From a bacterium (GTDB taxonomy: Bacteria > Auribacterota > Auribacteria > Auribacterales > Auribacteraceae), in the NCBI GenBank assembly GCA_021161885.1, contig JAGGZS010000018.1, positions 1 through 10,123 on the forward strand: a stretch of 10,123 nucleotides of DNA. The letters are read 5' to 3'. Each line of letters begins with the position of its first letter. Within the stretch, counting starts at the first letter, position 1. The notes under the pieces are model-generated. The model was not told the origin of the DNA, made no database searches, and saw only the letters and a list, made by a program, of their open reading frames with translations. The translations under genes were made by a program, and so were the position numbers. This document shows, piece after piece, positions 1-6,925 of this stretch.

Positions 1-1446
1 GCAAAAAGCATAATCATAAATGCTGAAAAAGAAGCCAAGTCCAAACGTCGTGAAATGGAAATTGAACTTAAAGATAAATATCTTAAATCTAAATCGAATT
101 TCGAGCGTGAAACAAAAAGTCGCAGACAAGAGCTTCTGCATCTTGAAAAAAGAGTTATGCAGAAAGAAGAATACCTCGACAGAAAAGTTGATGTACTTGA
201 ACGAAAAGAAATAGATGTTAACTCAAGAGAAAAAAATTTAGTTAATAAAGAAAACAAACTAAAAGAAAAACATCAACAGTATGAACATCTTATTGAGGAA
301 CAAAGAAAAAAACTTCAGGCGATTTCAGGGTTGAGCAGGGAAGAAGCAAAAAAAATGCTCCTTGACAGTCTTGAAAATGAAATCACTAAAGAAGCCGCCA
401 CGAAAATCAGAAAGATTGAGGCTGAAACAAAAGCTAAAGCCGAAAGAAACGCTAAAAGAGTCATTAGTACCGCGATACAACGCTGTTGTGTTGACCATGT
501 AACTGAAACTACCGTTTCATCAGTCAGTTTACCCAGCGATGATATGAAAGGCAGAATTATCGGAAGGGAAGGGCGTAATATCAGGGCGTTGGAAGCCGCT
601 ACAGGCATTGATGTTATTATTGATGATACCCCTGAGGCTGTGATCCTTTCAGGGTTTGATATTGTACGCCGAGAAATAGCCAAACGCACTCTTGAAAGAT
701 TAATTGAGGACGGGCGTATTCATCCGGGACGAATAGAGGAAGTTGTCGAAAAAGTTAAAAAAGAAATGGATGAACAAATACGCGAAATTGGCGAACAAGC
801 CGCTTTTGACGTTGGTATTCACGGGCTTGAACCTGAAATTATTTATTATTTAGGCAGATTAAAATACCGCACAAGTTATGGGCAAAACGTGTTACAGCAT
901 TCTATCGAAGTAGCGCATATTATGGGGATTATGGCAAGCGAACTTGAGCTCGATATACAGCTTGCCAAACGTATAGGTTTACTGCACGATATCGGGAAAG
1001 CCACAACCCATGAAATAGAAGGACCTCATGCCCTTATTGGAGCTGATCTGGCTAAAAAATTCGGCGAACCGAAAATTGTTTATAATGCTATCGGAGCACA
1101 TCACGGGGATATAGAAAAAATCTCTATATACGATGTTCTTGCCACTTCGGCAGATGCCATATCAGCGGCTCGTCCGGGCGCGAGAGCGGAAACGCTTGAG
1201 GCATATATCAAACGGCTTGATAAACTTGAAACTCTCGCTAATGAGTTTCAAGGTGTTGAAAAAGCTTATGCCATCCAAGCAGGACGTGAAATACGCGTTA
1301 TAGTGAACCCTGAAAATATGACAGATGATGAATCTCTAATTCTCGCACGCAATACAGCGAAAAAAATACAGGATGAATTAGAATATCCCGGACAGATAAA
1401 AGTAACTGTTATACGAGAAACTAGATCAATAGAATATGCTAAATAG
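1..1446 (+). CDS. rny: Ribonuclease Y, 5'-truncated by the window edge
   Basis: RNase Y is a membrane-anchored endoribonuclease that starts mRNA decay in many bacteria lacking RNase E. The frame is open from base 1, before any start codon, so the gene begins outside the window; 481 residues are visible against about 520 in Bacillus, and the missing part should include the N-terminal membrane helix. In order, the sequence shows a long Lys/Glu-rich coiled coil (to about base 500), a KH RNA-binding domain with the GRIIGREGRNIR motif (about 550-585), and an HD hydrolase domain with the catalytic pair in LLHDIGKA (His and Asp codons at 985-990), followed by AHHGDIE. The C-terminus is complete. The internal ATG at 55 is not the real start, because the coiled coil extends upstream in frame. 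ymdB follows after 14 bases, a pairing also known from Bacillus. Identification is firm; only the start is unseen. Confidence 0.97.
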   Translation, partial: AKSIIINAEKEAKSKRREMEIELKDKYLKSKSNFERETKSRRQELLHLEKRVMQKEEYLDRKVDVLERKEIDVNSREKNLVNKENKLKEKHQQYEHLIEEQRKKLQAISGLSREEAKKMLLDSLENEITKEAATKIRKIEAETKAKAERNAKRVISTAIQRCCVDHVTETTVSSVSLPSDDMKGRIIGREGRNIRALEAATGIDVIIDDTPEAVILSGFDIVRREIAKRTLERLIEDGRIHPGRIEEVVEKVKKEMDEQIREIGEQAAFDVGIHGLEPEIIYYLGRLKYRTSYGQNVLQHSIEVAHIMGIMASELELDIQLAKRIGLLHDIGKATTHEIEGPHALIGADLAKKFGEPKIVYNAIGAHHGDIEKISIYDVLATSADAISAARPGARAETLEAYIKRLDKLETLANEFQGVEKAYAIQAGREIRVIVNPENMTDDESLILARNTAKKIQDELEYPGQIKVTVIRETRSIEYAK

Positions 1447-1460
1447 ACCGGAATTATTTT

Positions 1461-2237
1461 ATGAAAATACTTTTTATTGGCGACATTGTCGGTAGACCCG
1501 GCAGAACCGCTGTCAAAAATCATTTAAAAAAAATTATTGAGAAATACGATATAGATGTCTGTATCGCTAACGGAGAAAATTCAGCCGGCGGCTCGGGAAT
1601 TACTCAACGAATTGCCGATGAATTGGTTTATTACGGAATTGACCTGATAACTACCGGCGATCATATATGGCGTAATAAAGATGTTTTTTCATTCATATCA
1701 AAAAATGACCGTGTTTTAAAGCCGGCGAATTATCCCGAGGAAACACCAGGCAGGGGGCATTGTTTTTTTCAGACCGCAAAAGGAATAAATATCGGCGTAA
1801 TAAATTTGCTGGGGCGGGTTTTTATGAAACCTGTGGACTGCCCTTTTAAAACAGCGAAACGCCTTGTTGCTGATCTGAAAAAAAACACCAATATTATTAT
1901 TGTTGATTTCCATGCCGAAGCTACTTCGGAAAAAGTCGCTATGGGCTGGTTTCTTGACGGCGATGTATCCGCTGTTCTAGGTACCCATACGCATATACCT
2001 ACAGCAGATTATAAAATTTTAACCAACGGTACCGCATATATTAGCGACGTGGGAATGGTAGGGGCTGAAAAATCTGTGCTCGGCAGGGATATTGAACCTG
2101 TAATAAAACATTTCACTTCATCACTGCCTTCAAGATTTACAATCGCTGACGGAAAAATCATAATTCAATCGGTTATTATTGAGATTGACGAGCAGTCAGG
2201 TTCAGCGAAAAATATTTCACGACTGGAGTATCCATAA
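1461..2237 (+). CDS. ymdB: YmdB-family metallophosphoesterase (TIGR00282 type)
   Basis: This 258-residue protein matches the YmdB family of cytosolic dinuclear-metal phosphodiesterases. The Bacillus member hydrolyses 2',3'-cyclic nucleotides and affects biofilm and developmental decisions. Visible motifs are GDIVGRPGR at residues 7-15 (metal ligand D8), NGENSAGG at 37-44 (E39), TTGDHIW at 64-70 (H68), DFHAEATSEK at 149-158 (H151) and GTHTHIPTAD at 174-183 (H176, H178). Length is normal. Many members have Asn where this one has D67; see findings. The start follows the rny stop by 14 bases, with only a weak GGA ribosome site. Its stop overlaps the xseA start by one base (TAATG), which suggests translational coupling. 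The substrate cannot be read from sequence; a nucleotide phosphodiesterase role is inferred from the family. Confidence 0.94.
   Translation: MKILFIGDIVGRPGRTAVKNHLKKIIEKYDIDVCIANGENSAGGSGITQRIADELVYYGIDLITTGDHIWRNKDVFSFISKNDRVLKPANYPEETPGRGHCFFQTAKGINIGVINLLGRVFMKPVDCPFKTAKRLVADLKKNTNIIIVDFHAEATSEKVAMGWFLDGDVSAVLGTHTHIPTADYKILTNGTAYISDVGMVGAEKSVLGRDIEPVIKHFTSSLPSRFTIADGKIIIQSVIIEIDEQSGSAKNISRLEYP
2225..2228 (+). promoter_or_regulatory. Ribosome binding site for xseA
   Basis: GGAG lies inside the end of ymdB, eight bases before the ATG at 2237. It supports that start over the in-frame ATG at 2264, which has no clear purine-rich site upstream. Confidence 0.6.
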
Positions 2238-3505
2238 TGACAGATAATCTCATTGGCGAATTAATGGAAGAATCTTTTAAAAGAAACATTAACGAACCGC
2301 AAATTTATTCGGTATCTCAACTAACCGCTTCCATTAAAAGAATTCTCGAAAACGAATTCCCGCCTGTTTGGATTGAAGGTGAAATATCCAATTTCAGACG
2401 GCCGGCATCAGGTCATTTATATTTCACATTAAAAGATGAAAAAACTCAAATTCAAGTGATTATGTACCGGTCTTACGCTCAAAAATTAGCGTTTAAACTT
2501 GAAGACGGTATGAAAGTTTTGATTTACGGCAACGTAACCGTTTATGAACGGGCTGGACAATATCAGGTTAACTCAATAAAAATTGAGCCTAAAGGTATTG
2601 GAGCGCTTCAACTGGCGTTTGAACAGTTAAAGAAAAAGTTACTGCGAGAAGGTTTATTTGACAAACAGCATAAAAAAACTATACCGGTTTTACCTAATCG
2701 AATTGGTGTCATAACATCTCCCACAGGTGCGGCGATACGGGATATACTGAATGTTCTTGACCGGAGATTTTCTAATATTAATTTGATTGTTAATCCGGTA
2801 AGGGTGCAAGGCGAGCAGGCGCCGCCTGAAATATCTTTCGCCATAGATGAATTTAACCGTTTGAATCTTGTGGATGTAATTCTGGTTACTCGAGGCGGAG
2901 GAAGCATAGAAGATTTATGGGCGTTTAATACTGAAATTGTAGCGAGAAGCATTTTTAATTCAAATATACCTGTTATCTCGGCAGTGGGACATGAAATAGA
3001 CTGGACTATATCCGATTACGCAGCCGATTTAAGAGTGCCTACACCTTCAGCCGCTGCGGAATTGGTTGTAGCAAGCAAAGAAGAATTTTTAAATAAAATT
3101 TTAAATATTGAGAATATATTGAATTTGAGAATTAACCAATGTCTGACTCAACTGAAAAACAAAGTCGAAAATTTATCGAACAGTTGGGTTTTTACTCAAC
3201 CGCTAAGCAGAATAAGACAGTGCCAACAGCAAATTGATGATTTGGAACTAAGATTAAAAAAAGGTTTGAAATATCGTTTGCAAATTTTAAACCACAGTTT
3301 AACACTCTATACGGAAAAACTGCATGCATATAGCCCTACTCGCTCTTTACTTAGGGGGTATACCATTACTGTAGACCCTCAAAATCGGGAAACTATAAAA
3401 TCTGTCAAAGAAATTGTTCCGGGGCAAAGACTTAAAATATTTTTTTCTGACGGAGATGTCTCAGCTACCGCTGATAGAGTCTGTGTGAAAAAAAAATATA
3501 AGTAG
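2237..3505 (+). CDS. xseA: Exodeoxyribonuclease VII large subunit
   Basis: XseA is the catalytic subunit of exonuclease VII, which degrades single-stranded DNA from both ends and works in a complex with several XseB subunits. The 422-residue protein has an N-terminal OB-fold (about residues 23-115, including VWIEGEISNFRRPASGHLYF) and the family's catalytic region: GVITSPTGAAIRDI (157-170), GGGSIEDLW (220-228), GHEIDWTISD (251-260) and ADLRVPTPSAAAE (263-275). A long helical, coiled-coil-like segment (about 285-370) and a small C-terminal domain follow. The ATG at 2237 is preceded by GGAG at good spacing, giving about 20 residues before the usual IYSVSQLT opening; an in-frame ATG at 2264 is a less favoured alternative. 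The gene ends in a Lys-rich tail encoded across a run of nine A. Length and motifs indicate a working enzyme. Confidence 0.97.
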   Translation: MTDNLIGELMEESFKRNINEPQIYSVSQLTASIKRILENEFPPVWIEGEISNFRRPASGHLYFTLKDEKTQIQVIMYRSYAQKLAFKLEDGMKVLIYGNVTVYERAGQYQVNSIKIEPKGIGALQLAFEQLKKKLLREGLFDKQHKKTIPVLPNRIGVITSPTGAAIRDILNVLDRRFSNINLIVNPVRVQGEQAPPEISFAIDEFNRLNLVDVILVTRGGGSIEDLWAFNTEIVARSIFNSNIPVISAVGHEIDWTISDYAADLRVPTPSAAAELVVASKEEFLNKILNIENILNLRINQCLTQLKNKVENLSNSWVFTQPLSRIRQCQQQIDDLELRLKKGLKYRLQILNHSLTLYTEKLHAYSPTRSLLRGYTITVDPQNRETIKSVKEIVPGQRLKIFFSDGDVSATADRVCVKKKYK

Positions 3506-3533
3506 AATTTTTTTTTAATTTGTAGTATAAAAA

Positions 3534-3539
3534 TATAAT
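3534..3539 (+). promoter_or_regulatory. Possible -10 element upstream of xseB
   Basis: A perfect TATAAT sits in the 55-base gap between xseA and xseB, the longest gap in the window. About 17 bases upstream is only a T-run (from 3508), so there is no convincing -35 box. The region is so AT-rich that this hexamer could occur by chance. If real, it would allow xseB and the downstream genes to be transcribed independently of xseA. Confidence 0.3.
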
Positions 3540-3560
3540 TATAGATTAAGTGAGGTTTAA

Positions 3561-4259
3561 ATGAAGGATAAAAAATTCGAAGACGCTTTAAAAGAGTTAG
3601 AAAATATTGTATCGCAGATGGAAACTGAGGGGCTGGGGCTTGACGATTCAATAAAAAAATATGAATCCGGCATTAAACTGGCAAAGTTTTGTCGGGAAAA
3701 ACTCGATAAAGCGGAAAAGAAAATAGAAATTTTGACCCGTAAACCAGACGGATCAGTCGAACTGAAAAATTTTTTAGGGAATTCAGATAAAACAGAACCA
3801 ACAAATAATACTGATTTGTCTGCACCTGCACCTGCACCTGCACCTGCACCTGAACCTGCACCTGAACCTGCACCTAATAATTGTGCCGGAAACGATACAA
3901 AAACAGATGAACCGCAATCGTCTTACGAACCCAAAATAAATATTATTGCTCCGGCAGAGCAGGATAATAAAATAATAAAATTATCCGATTCATCAGAATC
4001 TAAAAGCGAAAAAGAAACCGAAAATATTAAAATAAATAAAATAGATGAACAAGTTGTGCCTGAAAAAAATGATGCGGTTACTTCCGAAATGACTGAGAAA
4101 GAAACAGGTAATAAACCGGAAGGAATAGAATCTTATAATGAAGGTTTGCAAACGGATAAACTTGAAACTAAGTTTGATGATAAAGCGGCTGAACTTGATA
4201 AACCAAAAAAGGTTTACGAACAAAAACATAAAGACAGTTTTGAGGATTTATTGTTCTGA
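3561..4259 (+). CDS. xseB: Exodeoxyribonuclease VII small subunit with long disordered C-terminal extension
   Basis: Residues 1-70 are a standard XseB helical domain: FEDALKELENIVSQME, then LGLDDSIKKYESGIKL, then KLDKAEKKIEIL. This domain binds the helical arm of XseA to assemble exonuclease VII. The start has a good GAGG site (3552-3555) five bases upstream. XseB proteins are usually about 60-90 residues; this one has 232. The extra 160 residues contain an (Ala/Glu)-Pro repeat at residues 88-105, then a polar Glu/Lys/Asp/Asn-rich stretch with no recognisable fold, and end in DSFEDLLF. The tail is in one uninterrupted frame directly after the domain, with no internal start that looks like a second gene. 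I cannot assign it a function; linker, localisation or partner-binding roles are possible. The XseB identity is firm, the tail's role unknown. Confidence 0.92.
   Translation: MKDKKFEDALKELENIVSQMETEGLGLDDSIKKYESGIKLAKFCREKLDKAEKKIEILTRKPDGSVELKNFLGNSDKTEPTNNTDLSAPAPAPAPAPEPAPEPAPNNCAGNDTKTDEPQSSYEPKINIIAPAEQDNKIIKLSDSSESKSEKETENIKINKIDEQVVPEKNDAVTSEMTEKETGNKPEGIESYNEGLQTDKLETKFDDKAAELDKPKKVYEQKHKDSFEDLLF
3822..3875 (+). repeat. Nine tandem hexanucleotides (GCACCT/GAACCT) in xseB
   Basis: Nine back-to-back 6-base units read GCACCT five times, then GAACCT, GCACCT, GAACCT, GCACCT. Each unit encodes Ala-Pro or Glu-Pro, so a gain or loss of units changes tail length without shifting frame. The five identical units in a row are the part most likely to vary by slippage. 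A stiff, extended Pro-rich spacer between the XseB domain and the remaining tail is the expected protein product. Confidence 0.95.
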
Positions 4260-4262
4260 ACC

Positions 4263-4266
4263 GGAG
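4263..4266 (+). promoter_or_regulatory. Ribosome binding site deciding the dxs start
   Basis: GGAG lies four bases after the xseB stop and nine bases before the ATG at 4276. It favours this start over in-frame ATGs further upstream (for example 4138), which lie inside xseB and would add residues unlike any DXS N-terminus. Confidence 0.7.
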
Positions 4267-4275
4267 AATTTTATT

Positions 4276-6186
4276 ATGAATAAATCGTATTTATCGACAA
4301 TAAACTCACCGCAGGATTTGAAAAATATTCCTTTGGCTGAGTTACCTTTTGTCTGTCGGGAAATCAGGGAAAAAATAATAGAATGTGTTTCCTGCACAGG
4401 CGGTCATTTGGCATCGAGTTTAGGAGCTGTAGAACTTATTGTAGCTCTTCATTATATTTATGATTCCCCTTATGATAAATTTGTATGGGATGTAGGACAT
4501 CAATCGTATGCTCATAAAATACTTACAGGACGTAAGGACAGTTTTCATACATTAAGGACGTATAAAGGCATAAGCGGGTTTCCCAACCAAAACGAAAGCG
4601 AGCACGATGCCTTCATAGCCGGACATGCCAATACTGCTATATCAGCGGCGTTGGGTATGTTGACAGCCATTGATAAACAAGGCAAAGACGGTAAAGTAAT
4701 TTCTGTTATCGGAGATGCTACACTAACAGGCGGAATGGCTTATGAGGCTCTTAATAACGCCGGGCATTTAAAGAAAAATTTTCTGGTCGTTTTAAATGAT
4801 AACGAAATGGCGATTTCAAAAAATGTAGGCGGAATATCAAAATATCTTAACAAAATTATAGCCGCTCCGTTTTATAACAGATTAAAAAAAGATATTGAAG
4901 AATTTATAAAAAAAATTCCTTCTATCGGACATAATGTTGTAAAAACATCACATAAAGTTGAAGAAACCATAAAAGGATTGATTGTGCCGGGGTTGATCTT
5001 TGAGGAATTAGGATTTAGATATTTCGGTCCTGTTGACGGACATAATGTTATAGAGCTTATTGAACTTTTAAAAAGCATAAAAGATAATCAAGAACCTATT
5101 TTTCTGCATCTTATTACAAAAAAAGGTAAAGGCTATAAACCAGCGGAAGAAAATCCTGAAAAATTTCATGGAACTGTTCCTTTTGATATCTTAACAGGCA
5201 AAGCAAAAACAAAAAACAATACAGTCAGTTATACATCTGTTTTCGGCGACGCGATATTAAGCATGGGCGAGAAAAACTCTAAAATAGTCGCGGTAACCGC
5301 CGCGATGTGTTCGGGTACCGGACTTACGGAATTTGGAGAAAAATATCCGGACAGGTTTTACGATGTGGGTATAGCCGAACAGCACGCTGTAACGTTTGCC
5401 GGAGGAATGGCTAAAGAAGGATTGCGACCTGTTGTCGCGATATACTCCACTTTTCTACAGCGCGCTTACGACCAGATTATTCATGACGTTTGCCTGCAAA
5501 ATGTGCCTGTTTGTTTTATTTTAGATAGAGCTGGTCTTGTCGGCGCTGACGGACCGACTCATCACGGCGTTTTTGATCTGTCTTATTTACGATGTATCCC
5601 AAACATTACAGTTGCTCAGCCTAAAGACGGAAATGAACTTCAATCATTGCTTAAAACCGCAATCAGTCATAACGGACCTTTTGCTATAAGGTTTCCTCGC
5701 AGGCCTATACCTGTCCCCTTAACAGATACCGAAGCTGAACTAATTCCTATTGGTAAAGGGGAGTTGATTAAAAACGGGACAGACGCGACAATAGTTACTA
5801 TCGGAAACCATGTTTATACTGCCAAAGAAATTAGCGATGAACTTGCGGTAAAAGGTTTTAATATCGGCGTCCTAAACGCAAGATTTATCAAGCCCTTAGA
5901 TAAAAAATTGCTTAAATCGGTATTACATAATAATAAACCTATTATCACTATTGAAGATAACGCTCTTAGCGGCGGATTCGGCTCAGCTGTTACTGAAGCG
6001 GTTCATGAATTAGGTTATCATTCAGTACCTATTTTGCGTTTAGGATTGAAAGACGAATTTATCCCGCACGGCGATTTTGATTCACTTTATTCTTTATGCG
6101 GTTTGGATAAAGAAGGGATAAGAAAAAGTGTATTGGATTTTTTACAGGCTATTTCTTCGCGGTCTTTTCTTGCTTATTCGGAATAA
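4276..6186 (+). CDS. dxs: 1-deoxy-D-xylulose-5-phosphate synthase
   Basis: DXS condenses pyruvate with glyceraldehyde 3-phosphate, using thiamine diphosphate, in the first step of the methylerythritol phosphate isoprenoid pathway; its product also feeds thiamine and pyridoxal synthesis. The 636 residues from this start fit the usual length of about 620-640. Visible elements include GGHLASSLGAVEL (42-54, His near 44), WDVGHQSYAHKILTGR (71-86), the thiamine diphosphate/Mg motif starting at GDATLTGGMAYEALNNAG (146-163) and closing at NDNEMAIS (174-181), DVGIAEQHAVTFA (363-375, catalytic Glu about 368), and DRAGLVGADGPTHHGVFDLSYLRCIP (417-442, split here as one conserved block). The third motif residue is Ala (GDA) where many DXS have Gly; the metal-binding Asp is kept. 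The gene lies 16 bases after xseB and 4 before tlyA. ispA, often found just before dxs, is absent. Confidence 0.97.
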   Translation: MNKSYLSTINSPQDLKNIPLAELPFVCREIREKIIECVSCTGGHLASSLGAVELIVALHYIYDSPYDKFVWDVGHQSYAHKILTGRKDSFHTLRTYKGISGFPNQNESEHDAFIAGHANTAISAALGMLTAIDKQGKDGKVISVIGDATLTGGMAYEALNNAGHLKKNFLVVLNDNEMAISKNVGGISKYLNKIIAAPFYNRLKKDIEEFIKKIPSIGHNVVKTSHKVEETIKGLIVPGLIFEELGFRYFGPVDGHNVIELIELLKSIKDNQEPIFLHLITKKGKGYKPAEENPEKFHGTVPFDILTGKAKTKNNTVSYTSVFGDAILSMGEKNSKIVAVTAAMCSGTGLTEFGEKYPDRFYDVGIAEQHAVTFAGGMAKEGLRPVVAIYSTFLQRAYDQIIHDVCLQNVPVCFILDRAGLVGADGPTHHGVFDLSYLRCIPNITVAQPKDGNELQSLLKTAISHNGPFAIRFPRRPIPVPLTDTEAELIPIGKGELIKNGTDATIVTIGNHVYTAKEISDELAVKGFNIGVLNARFIKPLDKKLLKSVLHNNKPIITIEDNALSGGFGSAVTEAVHELGYHSVPILRLGLKDEFIPHGDFDSLYSLCGLDKEGIRKSVLDFLQAISSRSFLAYSE

Positions 6187-6190
6187 ATAA

Positions 6191-6925
6191 ATGAAAAAAA
6201 AACAGCGGGTTGATCAGTTACTGGTAAAACTTGGTTTATATTTATCTAGAGAACGCGCCAAACGGGCTGTTATGGCAGGGGCGGTTGTCGCTGATGGTTA
6301 TCCTAATCTTAAACCCGGGCAATTGGTTAGCGCAGACACGGTTTTTAAGGTTAAAGAAAAAGAAAAATTTGTAAGCAGAGGCGGTTATAAACTTGAAGGA
6401 GCGATAAATTCTTTTGATTTATGCCTGTGCGGTATGACAGCGCTTGATGTCGGTTCTTCTACCGGGGGGTTTACTGATTGTATGCTTCAGGCAGGCGTAA
6501 AAAAAGTATATGCCGTAGATGTCGGCAAAGGGTTAATAGCTTGGTCGCTTAGAAATGACGAACGGGTTTGTTTGATTGAAAATAAAAACGCCCGGTATTT
6601 CAAGGAAAACGATATTTCTGAAAAAGTAGACGTGATAACAATTGATGTCTCATTTATTTCTATAAAAAAAATTGTGCCGGCGGTTATAAAAGCCTTAAAG
6701 CAATATGGATATTTATTGGCTTTAATAAAACCTCAATTTGAGGCTGAGAGATATCAAATATCCAAAAACGGCGTAGTAAGGGATACTGAAGTAATACAAA
6801 ATATTTTGGCTGAGAGAAAAACTTTTTTTGAGTCTATCGGCTTGGATGTTCGCGGACAGGTAAAATCACCCATTCTCGGACCTGCCGGCAACAGGGAGTA
6901 TGTCCTATGGGCAGTAAAACTGTAA
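6191..6925 (+). CDS. tlyA: TlyA-family rRNA 2'-O-methyltransferase
   Basis: TlyA proteins methylate the ribose of cytidines in rRNA (C1920 of 23S, and in longer members also C1409 of 16S); the old 'hemolysin' label is probably a misnomer. The 244 residues comprise an N-terminal S4 RNA-binding domain (about 5-60, RVDQLLVKLGLYLSRERAK) and an FtsJ-like S-adenosylmethionine-dependent methyltransferase domain with ALDVGSSTGGFTDCML (84-99). A plausible K-D-K-E catalytic set is K67 (SRGGYKL), D152 (IDVSFIS), K180 (LIKPQFE) and E237 (GNREYVLW). The protein starts almost directly at the S4 domain and is shorter than the roughly 270-280 residue members of Mycobacterium and Bacillus, suggesting the short, 23S-only type; that is inference. 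The start follows the dxs stop by four bases, with only a weak ribosome site. Nine A in a row follow the ATG. The end overlaps nadK by 19 bases. Confidence 0.94.
   Translation: MKKKQRVDQLLVKLGLYLSRERAKRAVMAGAVVADGYPNLKPGQLVSADTVFKVKEKEKFVSRGGYKLEGAINSFDLCLCGMTALDVGSSTGGFTDCMLQAGVKKVYAVDVGKGLIAWSLRNDERVCLIENKNARYFKENDISEKVDVITIDVSFISIKKIVPAVIKALKQYGYLLALIKPQFEAERYQISKNGVVRDTEVIQNILAERKTFFESIGLDVRGQVKSPILGPAGNREYVLWAVKL
6894..6898 (+). promoter_or_regulatory. Ribosome binding site for nadK
   Basis: GGGAG lies within the end of tlyA, eight bases before the nadK ATG at 6907. It supports the overlapping start, which is also the only ATG ahead of the conserved GLLVNP region. Confidence 0.65.

Noticed and set aside
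20..214. Forward frame overlapping the start of rny
   Set aside because: It is out of frame with rny, which is in frame from base 1 and has the expected coiled-coil sequence.
315..689. 124-codon reverse-strand frame opposite rny
   Set aside because: It lies opposite the conserved KH region of rny, and its product looks like a shadow translation with no family resemblance.
1447..1460. Shared regulatory leader before ymdB and dxs (CCGGA..ATTTTAT..ATGAA)
   Set aside because: The two leaders look alike, but each is under 20 bases and mostly A/T with a ribosome site, so the likeness is probably chance.
3673..3873. Reverse-strand frame encoding a (Gln-Val)n repeat
   Set aside because: It is the complement of the GCACCT repeat inside xseB; it has no ribosome site and no homology I recognise.
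3822..3875. CRISPR or other spacer-bearing array
   Set aside because: The units are contiguous hexamers with no spacers and are read in frame as part of xseB.
4138..4275. Upstream extension of dxs into xseB
   Set aside because: The extra residues are an out-of-frame reading of the xseB tail; a ribosome site and the DXS N-terminus support the ATG at 4276.
4417..4465. A break or frameshift in dxs or other genes suggesting pseudogenes
   Set aside because: All complete genes have their conserved motifs in one frame and normal length; only the last gene shows anything suspicious.
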